Origin: Pseudonocardia autotrophica
GTDB taxonomy: Bacteria > Actinomycetota > Actinomycetes > Mycobacteriales > Pseudonocardiaceae
DNA length: 64,000 nucleotides
Assembly (NCBI RefSeq): GCF_003945385.1
Contig: NZ_AP018920.1
Location: 372,001-436,000 of the forward strand
Direction of reading: 5' to 3'
In this document: positions 31,594 through 38,214 of the stretch, in pieces
Numbering within the stretch: the first letter of the stretch is position 1
Layout: each line of letters opens with the position of its first letter
Made by a program: the position numbers and the translations under genes
Notes under the pieces: generated by a model
What the model was told of the DNA's origin: nothing
The model's input: only the letters and a program-made list of their open reading frames with translations
The model's database searches: none

Positions 31594-32064
31594 ATGTCCA
31601 CACATACGTTCAAGCTCAACGGCGAGTCGGTCTCGGTCGAGGTCGAGGACGACGTTCGTCTGCTCTGGGTCCTGCGGGATCTGCTCGGGGTGACCGGTCC
31701 GAAGTACGGCTGCGGGATCAATGTCTGCAAGGCCTGTACGTCGCACATCAACGGCAAGGAGTTCAATCCGTGTGCGACGCCGGTCGGCGCGTTGTCGGAC
31801 TCGGATGAGGTCACGACGATCGAGGGCTTGGCCGACGGGGAGAAGTTGCACCCGATGCAGCAGGCCTGGATCGACAACGATGTCGCGCAGTGCGGGTACT
31901 GCCAGCCGGGTCAGATCATGGCTGCGGTTGCGTTGGTGAAGCGGTCGAAGGCGGAGGGCCGCAAGATCGATGATGCGGCTCTGGACGAGATTCGCAACAT
32001 CTGTCGGTGCGGCACGTACAACCGGATCCGCGAGGCGATCAAGGCCGGCGCGGACAAGATGTGA
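31594..32064 (+). CDS. 2Fe-2S subunit of molybdenum hydroxylase, copy 1
   Basis: The 156-residue electron-transfer subunit of the copy 1 enzyme. The first [2Fe-2S] cluster is bound by Cys residues of KYGCGINVCKACTSHING plus a later Cys in FNPCATP. The second is bound by QCGYCQPGQIM and NICRCGTYNRIREAI. It starts 31 bp after the large subunit gene. Bases 31629-32036 are identical to the copy 2 gene. The block uses many T- and A-ending codons (TTG, GTT, GAT, AAT), unlike the flanking genes. It has no signal peptide and is presumably carried out by its Tat partner. Confidence 0.92.
   Translation: MSTHTFKLNGESVSVEVEDDVRLLWVLRDLLGVTGPKYGCGINVCKACTSHINGKEFNPCATPVGALSDSDEVTTIEGLADGEKLHPMQQAWIDNDVAQCGYCQPGQIMAAVALVKRSKAEGRKIDDAALDEIRNICRCGTYNRIREAIKAGADKM
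31629..32036 (+). repeat. 408-bp identical block, copy 1
   Basis: This block is identical base for base to 34857-35264 and lies inside the two 2Fe-2S subunit genes. The flanking codons differ, including synonymous changes, so the boundary is sharp at both ends. The large subunit genes are much less alike. This pattern points to recent gene conversion or a very recent partial duplication. Confidence 0.9.
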
Positions 32065-32080
32065 CGCGCCGGGGTCGCGT

Positions 32081-32105
32081 CCGCCGCCAGGGCTCCCGGC
32101 GGCGG
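32081..32105 (+). terminator. Terminator of first hydroxylase operon
   Basis: The stem CCGCCGCC (32081-32088) pairs with GGCGGCGG (32098-32105) across a 9-base loop, 17 bp after the stop of the 2Fe-2S gene. A run of C and T follows. Confidence 0.5.
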
Positions 32106-32238
32106 CCGCGCCCCCCCTTCGGACGACACCCCCTCAGCGGTTCGGTGTCAATCCGCGACGCTCACCCGGACGGGTGGTTCACCTCACAGGGTGAAGCGCT
32201 GCCGGTGCGGGGGTAAAAGGGGTGGTTTCTCCGCAGAT

Positions 32239-32257
32239 GCGGGTAAGGCTCACCTGA
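32239..32257. promoter_or_regulatory. Iron box (IdeR/DmdR/DtxR-type)
   Basis: The 19-mer GCGGGTAAGGCTCACCTGA matches the actinobacterial DmdR/IdeR consensus (as I recall it, TTAGGTTAGGCTCACCTAA) at 14 of 19 positions, and 13 of 14 over the core. It lies 194 bp upstream of ATG 32451. It predicts that the second hydroxylase operon is iron-regulated. The first operon has no such box. Confidence 0.6.
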
Positions 32258-32450
32258 TCGTCAGCTTGTTGACCTGCGAAGAGGGTGATCACCGGTGAGC
32301 GGGCGCGCGGATCCGGTCGACACCGGAACGGTCTACCGGCGCGTAACCGTCGAACGTTCGGTCTCGTTGCCTGCGCTGAGAGCCCATGGCGCCCCGCTCC
32401 CCGCACGCGGGCGCCGCGCTGGCCACCGCAGCACCCTGGAGAGGACAACG

Positions 32451-34805
32451 ATGCCCGCTCATCGCGCCCCCGCCCCCGAGCGTCCGGCGTCCGACGGCGC
32501 CCGATCGAACGTCAGCAGGCGCCGCTTCCTCGGCTTCCTGGTCGCGGCACCGACCCTCGTGGTCGCCGCCGAGCTGGGCAGGCAGACCGTGTTCGGCGGG
32601 AGCGTGCCGCAGGCCAACGCCGCGGCGATCCCGTCGCCGCCGCTGCCTGCCGAGGTCTACGACCTGCTCGACGCCGTCCGCGACGCGGCCCGGCCGACCG
32701 CCAACCTGATCCGGATCGCGGTCAACCGGGACGGCACGGTCTCGTTCGCGCTGCCCCGCTCGGACAACGGCCAGGGCATCATCACGTCCACCCAGATGAT
32801 CATCGCCGAGGAGATGAACCTGGACCCGGACCAGGTCGTCGTCACCCTCGCCGACGCCCGTCCGGAGCTGGTGTTCAACCAGCTCACCGGCGGTTCGACG
32901 ACGACGTTCTCCACCTACACCCCGATCCGGGTGGCCGCGGCGCTGGCCCAGGGCCGGCTGCTCGACGCCGCCGCCGCCCAGCTCGGCCAGGAGAAGAGCG
33001 TCCTCACCAGCCGGACCGGCCTGATCCTCGGCCAGAACGGCGAGGAGCTGCCCTTCGGTGAGCTCACCGAGGCCGCGGCCAGCCCGGTGGACGACATCGT
33101 CGACGTGGTGCTCAAGCCGCGCGAGGAGTTCACCGTCATCGGCACCCCGCGCACCAAGTCCGACGCGCGGGCGATGGTCACCGGGAAGAAGAAGTTCCTC
33201 ACCGACCTGCAGGTCCCGGACGCGCTGCCGACCGTGATCTGCCGCGGCCCGAACCTGAACTCGGCCCCGACCGGGGTGAACAACATCGACGAGGTCCGGA
33301 ACATGCCGGGCGTCACCGACGTCGCGCAGGTCCGCACCGGTGTCGCGGTCCGCGCGGTCACCTTCGGACAGGCCGTCGACGCGGTGAACGCACTCGACGT
33401 GAGCTGGGACGGCGGCACCGTCGCCGGTGAGGACGACGAGTCGATCCTGGCCACGGTGCGCCGCGGCGAGCTGCCGCTGGCCGTGCCGCAGGTGCCCGGC
33501 GAGACGGTCGAGGGCGAGTTCGTCTTCTACTTCCGCAGCAACTCCGCGCTGGAGACGAACTGCGCGATCGCCGACGTCCGCAGCGGATCGGCGGAGCTAT
33601 GGGGGCCGTCCAAGAGCCCGATCGCGGCGCAGGCCGAGATCGCCCAGGAGCTCGGGCTGCCGCAGAACGCGGTCACCATCCACGTCACCGAGGGCGGCGG
33701 CTCGTTCGGACGGCGGCTGTTCTTCGACGCGCTGCAGGAGGCCGCCGAGGTCTCCAAGGTGATGGGCAAGCCGGTCAAGCTCATGTGGACCCGGGCCGAC
33801 GACTCCCGTCAGGGCCGGGTGCACCCGCTGGCCACCACCCGGGTGCGGGCGCAGGTCAGCGGCGAGTCGGTCTCCAGCTTCGAGATCCGGCACACCAGCG
33901 TGTCGACCGAGGTGAACCCCGGCTTCTCCGAGGGGATCACCGCCGCGGTCGCCAAGCTGCCGCTCGGGAACTACTCGGTGTCCCAGGCCATCTACCTGAC
34001 GACCCAGACCAACCCGTACAACGTCGGCGTCGCGACCTCGCTGCTCAACGAGGTCGACATGCGCTTCAACACCTGCTCGATGCGCAACATCTACTCGCCG
34101 GACACGGCCACCGCGCGCGAGCTGATGATCGACCAGGTCGCCGCGAGGATGGGCAAGGACCCGTACGAGTTCCGGTCCGGCTTCGTGAAGCTCGAACGCT
34201 TCAAGAAGGTCGTCGACCGGGCCGCCGAAGAGGCGAACTGGGGCAAGTCGATGCCGGCGGGCACCGCCCAGGGCATCGCGATCCACCAGGAGTACAAGGG
34301 CATCGCCTGCGCGGTCGTCGAGCTCGACTGCCGCCCGGAGACGGTGAACCGGGAGATCCGCTCCGCCCGCACCGGCCCGCGCGTCACCAAGGTGACCTAC
34401 GTCGTCGACATCGGCCTGGTGATCAACCCGCGCGGGCTCGAGGCGCAGATGATGGGCGGCATCAACGACGGCATCGCGATGACGCTGACCTCCGGGATGC
34501 ACCTGGAGGACGGCCACTTCGTCGAGGCGAGCTGGGACAACTACTTCTACACCCGGCAGTGGAACACCCCGCCCGAGATGAACATCGTGATCATCGATGA
34601 CTCCGAGGCGCCCGAGCCCGGCGGTGCCGGCGAGTTCGGCGTGGCCGCCACCTGCGGTGCCGTCGCCTGTGCCTACGCGCGGGCCACCGGGACCGTGCCG
34701 GAGTACTTCCCGATCATGCACAAGGACCCGCTGCCGTTCGAGCCGTACCCGACGGTCCCGCCGGTGCCGCCCGCCCCCACCAACGGCCTCGAGCTGGCCC
34801 GCTGA
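32451..34805 (+). CDS. Molybdopterin-binding subunit, Tat-exported aldehyde/xanthine oxidase family, copy 2
   Basis: A 784-residue paralogue of the 29238 protein with the same layout: twin-arginine signal SRRRFLGFLVAAPTLVV, EGGGSFGRRLFFD, TRADDSRQGRVHP, and the catalytic Glu in GGAGEFGVAATCGAVACAY. The two proteins align along their whole length with moderate divergence, and the last ~25 codons are almost identical at DNA level. The start follows CTGGAGAGGACAACG, nearly the same SD context as copy 1. Different residues near the active site (for example NCAIADVRSGSAELW against NTAIADVRDGKADIW) suggest different substrates. It is downstream of the iron box. Confidence 0.88.
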   Translation: MPAHRAPAPERPASDGARSNVSRRRFLGFLVAAPTLVVAAELGRQTVFGGSVPQANAAAIPSPPLPAEVYDLLDAVRDAARPTANLIRIAVNRDGTVSFALPRSDNGQGIITSTQMIIAEEMNLDPDQVVVTLADARPELVFNQLTGGSTTTFSTYTPIRVAAALAQGRLLDAAAAQLGQEKSVLTSRTGLILGQNGEELPFGELTEAAASPVDDIVDVVLKPREEFTVIGTPRTKSDARAMVTGKKKFLTDLQVPDALPTVICRGPNLNSAPTGVNNIDEVRNMPGVTDVAQVRTGVAVRAVTFGQAVDAVNALDVSWDGGTVAGEDDESILATVRRGELPLAVPQVPGETVEGEFVFYFRSNSALETNCAIADVRSGSAELWGPSKSPIAAQAEIAQELGLPQNAVTIHVTEGGGSFGRRLFFDALQEAAEVSKVMGKPVKLMWTRADDSRQGRVHPLATTRVRAQVSGESVSSFEIRHTSVSTEVNPGFSEGITAAVAKLPLGNYSVSQAIYLTTQTNPYNVGVATSLLNEVDMRFNTCSMRNIYSPDTATARELMIDQVAARMGKDPYEFRSGFVKLERFKKVVDRAAEEANWGKSMPAGTAQGIAIHQEYKGIACAVVELDCRPETVNREIRSARTGPRVTKVTYVVDIGLVINPRGLEAQMMGGINDGIAMTLTSGMHLEDGHFVEASWDNYFYTRQWNTPPEMNIVIIDDSEAPEPGGAGEFGVAATCGAVACAYARATGTVPEYFPIMHKDPLPFEPYPTVPPVPPAPTNGLELAR

Positions 34806-34821
34806 GAGCAGGAGCTTCGTC

Positions 34822-35292
34822 ATGCCCACACACACCTTCACGCTCAACGGTGAGCAGGTCTCGGTCGAGGTCGAGGACGACGTTCGTCTGCTCTGGGTCC
34901 TGCGGGATCTGCTCGGGGTGACCGGTCCGAAGTACGGCTGCGGGATCAATGTCTGCAAGGCCTGTACGTCGCACATCAACGGCAAGGAGTTCAATCCGTG
35001 TGCGACGCCGGTCGGCGCGTTGTCGGACTCGGATGAGGTCACGACGATCGAGGGCTTGGCCGACGGGGAGAAGTTGCACCCGATGCAGCAGGCCTGGATC
35101 GACAACGATGTCGCGCAGTGCGGGTACTGCCAGCCGGGTCAGATCATGGCTGCGGTTGCGTTGGTGAAGCGGTCGAAGGCGGAGGGCCGCAAGATCGATG
35201 ATGCGGCTCTGGACGAGATTCGCAACATCTGTCGGTGCGGCACGTACAACCGGATCCGCGAGGCCATCAAGGCCGGCGCGGACAACATGTGA
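34822..35292 (+). CDS. 2Fe-2S subunit of molybdenum hydroxylase, copy 2
   Basis: A 156-residue iron-sulfur subunit paired with the copy 2 large subunit. It differs from copy 1 only at a few N-terminal residues (MPTHTFTLNGEQ against MSTHTFKLNGES) and at one C-terminal residue (DNM against DKM). All eight cluster cysteines are present. It starts 17 bp after the large subunit stop. Identity of bases 34857-35264 with copy 1 indicates recent conversion. Both enzymes thus use essentially the same electron-transfer subunit. Confidence 0.92.
   Translation: MPTHTFTLNGEQVSVEVEDDVRLLWVLRDLLGVTGPKYGCGINVCKACTSHINGKEFNPCATPVGALSDSDEVTTIEGLADGEKLHPMQQAWIDNDVAQCGYCQPGQIMAAVALVKRSKAEGRKIDDAALDEIRNICRCGTYNRIREAIKAGADNM
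34857..35264 (+). repeat. 408-bp identical block, copy 2
   Basis: Partner of the block at 31629-32036, on the same strand and 3228 bp away. Recombination between the two would delete the intervening operon, so the arrangement is potentially unstable. Confidence 0.9.
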
Positions 35293-35296
35293 TCGT

Positions 35297-35323
35297 CGTG
35301 CGGCGTGGTCCGAACGCCGCACG
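35297..35323 (+). terminator. Terminator of second hydroxylase operon
   Basis: A perfect 10-bp stem (35297-35306 with 35314-35323) and a 7-base loop directly follow the 2Fe-2S gene. There is no T-run. Confidence 0.65.
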
Positions 35324-35378
35324 TCACTAGGCCGTTAGAGTGACGGCCTGCTCGCTCCCCAGACGAAGGACGGATTCG

Positions 35379-35705
35379 ATGAAGAACCGGATGCGACGCT
35401 CGCTGATCGCCGTCGGCGCCCTGGGCGCCGTGGCGTTCCCGCTGGCCGGGATGGCCGCGGCCGACGAGGGCTCGGAGAACCCCACGCAGGGCTACCCGAG
35501 CACCCAGAGCCCGACCCAGGCGATCGACGCCGTCGGTTCGCTGGCCGACACCGCGCAGTACGGCTTCGTCGACGCCGCGGACAGCTACCTGCCGAGCAAC
35601 CGCCCCGACGGCGTCAACGGGACCGAGACCGAGTTCCCGGCGCTGACCCCCGGCTACGTCGAGGGCCCGGTCGGCGGGCTGCTGAAGAACGGTCCCTTCG
35701 AGTAA
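35379..35705 (+). CDS. Small secreted protein
   Basis: A 108-residue protein with a Sec signal peptide: MKNRMRRSLIAVGALGAVAF, then PLAGMAAADE, with cleavage likely after AAA or MAA near residue 28. The mature part is acidic and rich in Asn, Pro, Gly and Thr (NPTQGYPSTQSPTQAIDAVG) with no cysteines. No known domain. ATG 35379 is favoured over an in-frame GTG at 35340 because it puts the signal peptide at the terminus. It is monocistronic with terminators on both sides. Confidence 0.75.
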   Translation: MKNRMRRSLIAVGALGAVAFPLAGMAAADEGSENPTQGYPSTQSPTQAIDAVGSLADTAQYGFVDAADSYLPSNRPDGVNGTETEFPALTPGYVEGPVGGLLKNGPFE

Positions 35706-35718
35706 AGGGGCTCCCGGT

Positions 35719-35756
35719 CGGCGGGGCCGCATCCCGGTCGGGGTGCGGCCCCGCCG
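35719..35756. terminator. Bidirectional terminator
   Basis: A perfect 13-bp stem (35719-35731 with 35744-35756) and a 12-base loop lie between the convergent small secreted protein gene and the gdx gene. Confidence 0.7.
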
Positions 35757-35771
35757 CCGTGTCCGAGGCTG

Positions 35772-36086
35772 TCAGTGCAGGAACTTCAGCCCGACGACGC
35801 CGGCGACGATCGCCAGCAGGCACAGCAGCCGTGCCGTGGTCGCGGGCTCGCCGAGCGCGACCATGCCGTAGATCGCGGTGCCGACCGCGCCGATGCCGAC
35901 CCAGATCGCGTATGCGGTGCCGACCGGCAGCTCCCGCAGCGCCAGCGCCAGCCCGCCCATGCTCAGGAACAACGCGACGCCGAACAGGACCGACGGTCCC
36001 AGCCGGGAGAACCCCCGGCTCTGCGACAGCGCCGCCGCCCACACCGTCTCCAGCAGGCCCGAGACGACCAGATACACCCATGCCAT
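35772..36086 (-). CDS. gdx: Guanidinium exporter Gdx (SugE-type small multidrug resistance protein)
   Basis: A 104-residue, four-helix SMR protein that works as an antiparallel dimer exporting guanidinium in exchange for protons. The helix 1 essential Glu is in GLLETVWAAALS. The Gdx-type sequence ELPVGTAYAIWVGIGAVGTA and the C-terminal RLLCLLAIVAGVVGLK match the SugE/Gdx branch, not EmrE. ATG 36086 has an excellent SD (GAGGAGG, 36096-36102). A guanidine-III riboswitch directly upstream (36109-36149) supports the substrate strongly. Frame-open sequence upstream of 36086 is the riboswitch leader and is not translated. Confidence 0.92.
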   Translation of the reverse strand: MAWVYLVVSGLLETVWAAALSQSRGFSRLGPSVLFGVALFLSMGGLALALRELPVGTAYAIWVGIGAVGTAIYGMVALGEPATTARLLCLLAIVAGVVGLKFLH

Positions 36087-36108
36087 GACGCACGCCCTCC
36101 TCGAAGGC

Positions 36109-36149
36109 TGCGTCGTCTTGGCGGTCCGGGTACGGCGCGTCTCGTCCGG
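36109..36149 (-). ncRNA. Guanidine-III (ykkC-III) riboswitch
   Basis: Reading leftward, the RNA begins CCGGACGAGACGCGCCGTAC and continues CCGGACCGCCAAGACGACGC. This nearly duplicates the 41-nt Thermobifida fusca guanidine-III aptamer as I recall it (CCGGACGAGGUGCGCCGUAC, then CCGGUCAGGACAAGACGGCG). The invariant CCGGACGAG, CGCCGUACCCGG and AAGACG blocks that form the pseudoknot are kept. Its 3' end is six bases from the SD of gdx, so guanidine binding should act on translation start. The match is by memory of the published aptamer; a covariance-model search would confirm it. Confidence 0.88.
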
Positions 36150-36266
36150 GGTGCCACCCTCCGGCGGCCCGGTTCCGAGCATGCCGCAGCGGCCGGCCGG
36201 GGGCACCCGATGGTGACCGATCGGACCTTCCCGGCCCGGCCGGGAGGTTCGTGCGACCCTGGTGCC

Positions 36267-37118
36267 GTGACCGCCCAGCCCGACCGGCCCGACGGGCCAG
36301 CCCAGCCCGACCGGCCCGACCGGCCGGCCCGGCCCGACCGGCTGGGATCACTCGGCCCGGGACCCGGCGGGCCGATGGCCGAGCTCCGCGAGCGCTGCGC
36401 CCCGCTGTCGTTCGCCCCGCTCCCCGGGTTCGCGACCGCCCCGCCCACCGCTCCCGGCTGGATCCCGCTCGCCCGGATCGCCGATCCCGGCGATCCGGCC
36501 CTGGACCGGCTGCTCGACGCCCGCGGCGACGAGCCGCCCGGCCCGCGCGCGGTGCACACGTTGCGCGAGCTGCTGCGCGAGCTGCTGTTCGCGACGGCGG
36601 GCTCGGTGTACCTGTCCGGGGCGGCGCCGCAGCCGTCGGCACAGCGCTACCTCTACCGGATCGGGCCGGGCGGGATCGACGAGCGGCTCCTGGTCGTCGA
36701 CCGGGATCCGGTCGGTGACCGGGAGCTGGCCCCGGCGTTCGTCGGCACCCTCGCCCCGCTCGTCGAGCTGGTGGGGGAGCGGACCAGGGTGGGGTCACGG
36801 ACGCTGTGGAGCTACGTCGTCGACATGCTGCACTTCGGGATGATGAACGTCGCCCGCCAGCTCGGCCGGGACCGTGCGCAGGCGTGGCGCCGGGCGGAGG
36901 AGCTGGCCGGGCACCTGTTCGAGGCCGGGCTGCCGCGTCGCTCGGTGCCGGCGCTGGTGCGCTACGGCGCGACCGACGACCAGGTGTGGGGTGTGCGTGG
37001 GGCCTGCTGCCTGGACTTCACCGACGGCGTCCACGGGATGTGCCTGACCTGCCCGGTGCTCGACGCCGAGGAGCGCGCCCGCAAGTGGGCCGCATCCGAC
37101 CTCGCTGGACGAAAGTAA
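36267..37118 (+). CDS. FhuF-like ferric-siderophore reductase
   Basis: A protein of up to 283 residues with the FhuF C-terminal [2Fe-2S] motif: adjacent cysteines in RGACCLDF, ten residues, then MCLTC (C-C-x10-C-x2-C). FhuF-like proteins reduce ferric siderophores in the cytoplasm to release Fe(II). The C-terminal half also has GMMNVARQLGRDRAQAWRR, typical of the family. The first 36 codons are a Pro/Arg/Asp repeat (PDRPDGPAQPDRPDRPARPD) that may not be translated. ATG 36375, giving 247 residues, is an alternative start. The next gene is a siderophore-binding lipoprotein with an iron box overlapping the FhuF stop. Confidence 0.82.
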   Translation: MTAQPDRPDGPAQPDRPDRPARPDRLGSLGPGPGGPMAELRERCAPLSFAPLPGFATAPPTAPGWIPLARIADPGDPALDRLLDARGDEPPGPRAVHTLRELLRELLFATAGSVYLSGAAPQPSAQRYLYRIGPGGIDERLLVVDRDPVGDRELAPAFVGTLAPLVELVGERTRVGSRTLWSYVVDMLHFGMMNVARQLGRDRAQAWRRAEELAGHLFEAGLPRRSVPALVRYGATDDQVWGVRGACCLDFTDGVHGMCLTCPVLDAEERARKWAASDLAGRK

Positions 37119-37129
37119 GGCTTACCTCT
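37111..37129. promoter_or_regulatory. Iron box (IdeR/DmdR/DtxR-type)
   Basis: The 19-mer GAAAGTAAGGCTTACCTCT matches the iron-box core completely (G5 to T17 with W at degenerate sites). It contains the perfect palindrome GTAAG-G-CTTAC. It overlaps the stop codon of the fhuF-like gene and lies 13 bp before the GTG of the siderophore-binding protein gene. It predicts iron repression of that gene. Confidence 0.75.
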
Positions 37130-37141
37130 ACGGTCCGCAGG

Positions 37142-38164
37142 GTGCTGCTCGCGCCGGACCGCCCCCGCATCGTTCCCGCCCACCCGCGCTCCGCACTGGA
37201 CCGGCGCGGCTTCCTCGCCGCCGGTGCGCTCGCCGGGCTGACCGCCGTGACCGGGTGCTCGCCCGCGGGGCCGGCCGGTGACGCCCCGGCCGACGGCCGG
37301 ACCGTCGAACACCCGCTGGGGACGGCCGTCGTCCCGGCGGCGCCGCAGCGGATCGTGTCGCTGGACAGCAACGGCGGCCTGCAGGTCGCCCTCGAGCTCG
37401 GGGTGCCGCTGATCGCCTCGGAGACGCTGCAGGGTGCGGCCCCGGTGCCGCCCTACCTGCCGGCGCCGCCGGCGGACTTCACGCCGCTCGGGTTCAACCA
37501 GCTCAACCTGGAGCAGCTGGTCGCGATGGGCCCCGATCTGATCATCGGCAACACCTCGCGGGTCGAGGAGCACTACGACCGGCTCGCCGCGATCGCGCCG
37601 ACGGTCGCCTACGCGAACTCCGGGAGCGGCGCCGTCTGGCAGGAGGCGGTGCGCACGATCGGTGACGTACTCGGGGCCGAGGAGGAGATCGAGCGGCGGC
37701 TGGCCGGCTACACCGAGCGGCTCGACCAGGTGCGGTCGGCGCACGCCGGGCTGCTCGACCGGTACACCGTCACGCTGCTCCGGTTCACCACCGACGAGCT
37801 GCGGATCGTTCGCGGCCAGGTGTTCGGCTCGGCCATCCTGGCCGACGCCGGGGCGACCCGGCCGCCGTCCACCGAGCTGCCGTCGCCGCAGGAGACGCAC
37901 GTACCGATCGGCGACGAGTCGGTCGGCGCGCTCGCCGACGCCGACGTGCTGCTCTACTTCCTGGGCGGTGGCGGCCTGGTCGACCAGGCCGACGAGACGT
38001 TCGAGCGCTACACCACCGGCGGTCTGTGGGAGCAGTTGCCCGCGGTGCGGGCCGGCCGGGTCGCGCAGGTCGATCCGCTCGCCTGGTGGGACGGATACTC
38101 GGTCTCGGCCGGGCTCGCCTGCCTCGACGAGCTGGACCGCGTGCTCGGCGATCTTCCCGTCTGA
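37142..38164 (+). CDS. Iron-siderophore ABC transporter substrate-binding lipoprotein
   Basis: A 340-residue class III periplasmic-binding-type (FepB/FhuD-fold) lipoprotein. The N-terminus combines a twin-arginine-like segment (LDRRGFLAAGALAG) with lipobox VTGC, so the mature protein starts at Cys near residue 40. Conserved features are PQRIVSLDS, LEQLVAMGPDLIIG and a long connecting helix around residues 170-200. It would capture a ferric siderophore at the cell surface. No permease or ATPase genes follow, so a transporter encoded elsewhere is needed. The GTG start is 13 bp after the iron box. Confidence 0.85.
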   Translation: MLLAPDRPRIVPAHPRSALDRRGFLAAGALAGLTAVTGCSPAGPAGDAPADGRTVEHPLGTAVVPAAPQRIVSLDSNGGLQVALELGVPLIASETLQGAAPVPPYLPAPPADFTPLGFNQLNLEQLVAMGPDLIIGNTSRVEEHYDRLAAIAPTVAYANSGSGAVWQEAVRTIGDVLGAEEEIERRLAGYTERLDQVRSAHAGLLDRYTVTLLRFTTDELRIVRGQVFGSAILADAGATRPPSTELPSPQETHVPIGDESVGALADADVLLYFLGGGGLVDQADETFERYTTGGLWEQLPAVRAGRVAQVDPLAWWDGYSVSAGLACLDELDRVLGDLPV

Positions 38165-38166
38165 TC

Positions 38167-38177
38167 AACCTCAGGTT
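38167..38177. promoter_or_regulatory. Palindrome AACCT-C-AGGTT upstream of the metal ABC operon
   Basis: A perfect 5-bp inverted repeat around a single C, 38 bp upstream of the SitA-like gene and just after the previous stop. AGGTT is the half-site of DtxR-family metal regulators, so this may be a site for a manganese-type DtxR/MntR regulator. Confidence 0.4.
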
Positions 38178-38214
38178 CTTGCCGAGTGACGGCGCGTGCC
38201 ACATAGTGTTCGTC

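Larger units (their letters stand above)
32065..32450. promoter_or_regulatory. Gene-free leader of the second hydroxylase operon with terminator and iron box
   Basis: This 386-bp interval begins with a terminator-like stem CCGCCGCC/GGCGGCGG (32081-32105) for the first operon. It then contains CCGCAGATGCGG (32231-32242) joined directly to an iron box (32239-32257). A frame is open from 32295 but its sequence is not protein-like before ATG 32451. No RNA gene is seen. Confidence 0.55.

Noticed and set aside
29205..31877. 890-codon minus-strand frame opposite the first hydroxylase operon
   Set aside because: Shadow of the molybdopterin and 2Fe-2S genes, which carry intact motifs and SD sites.
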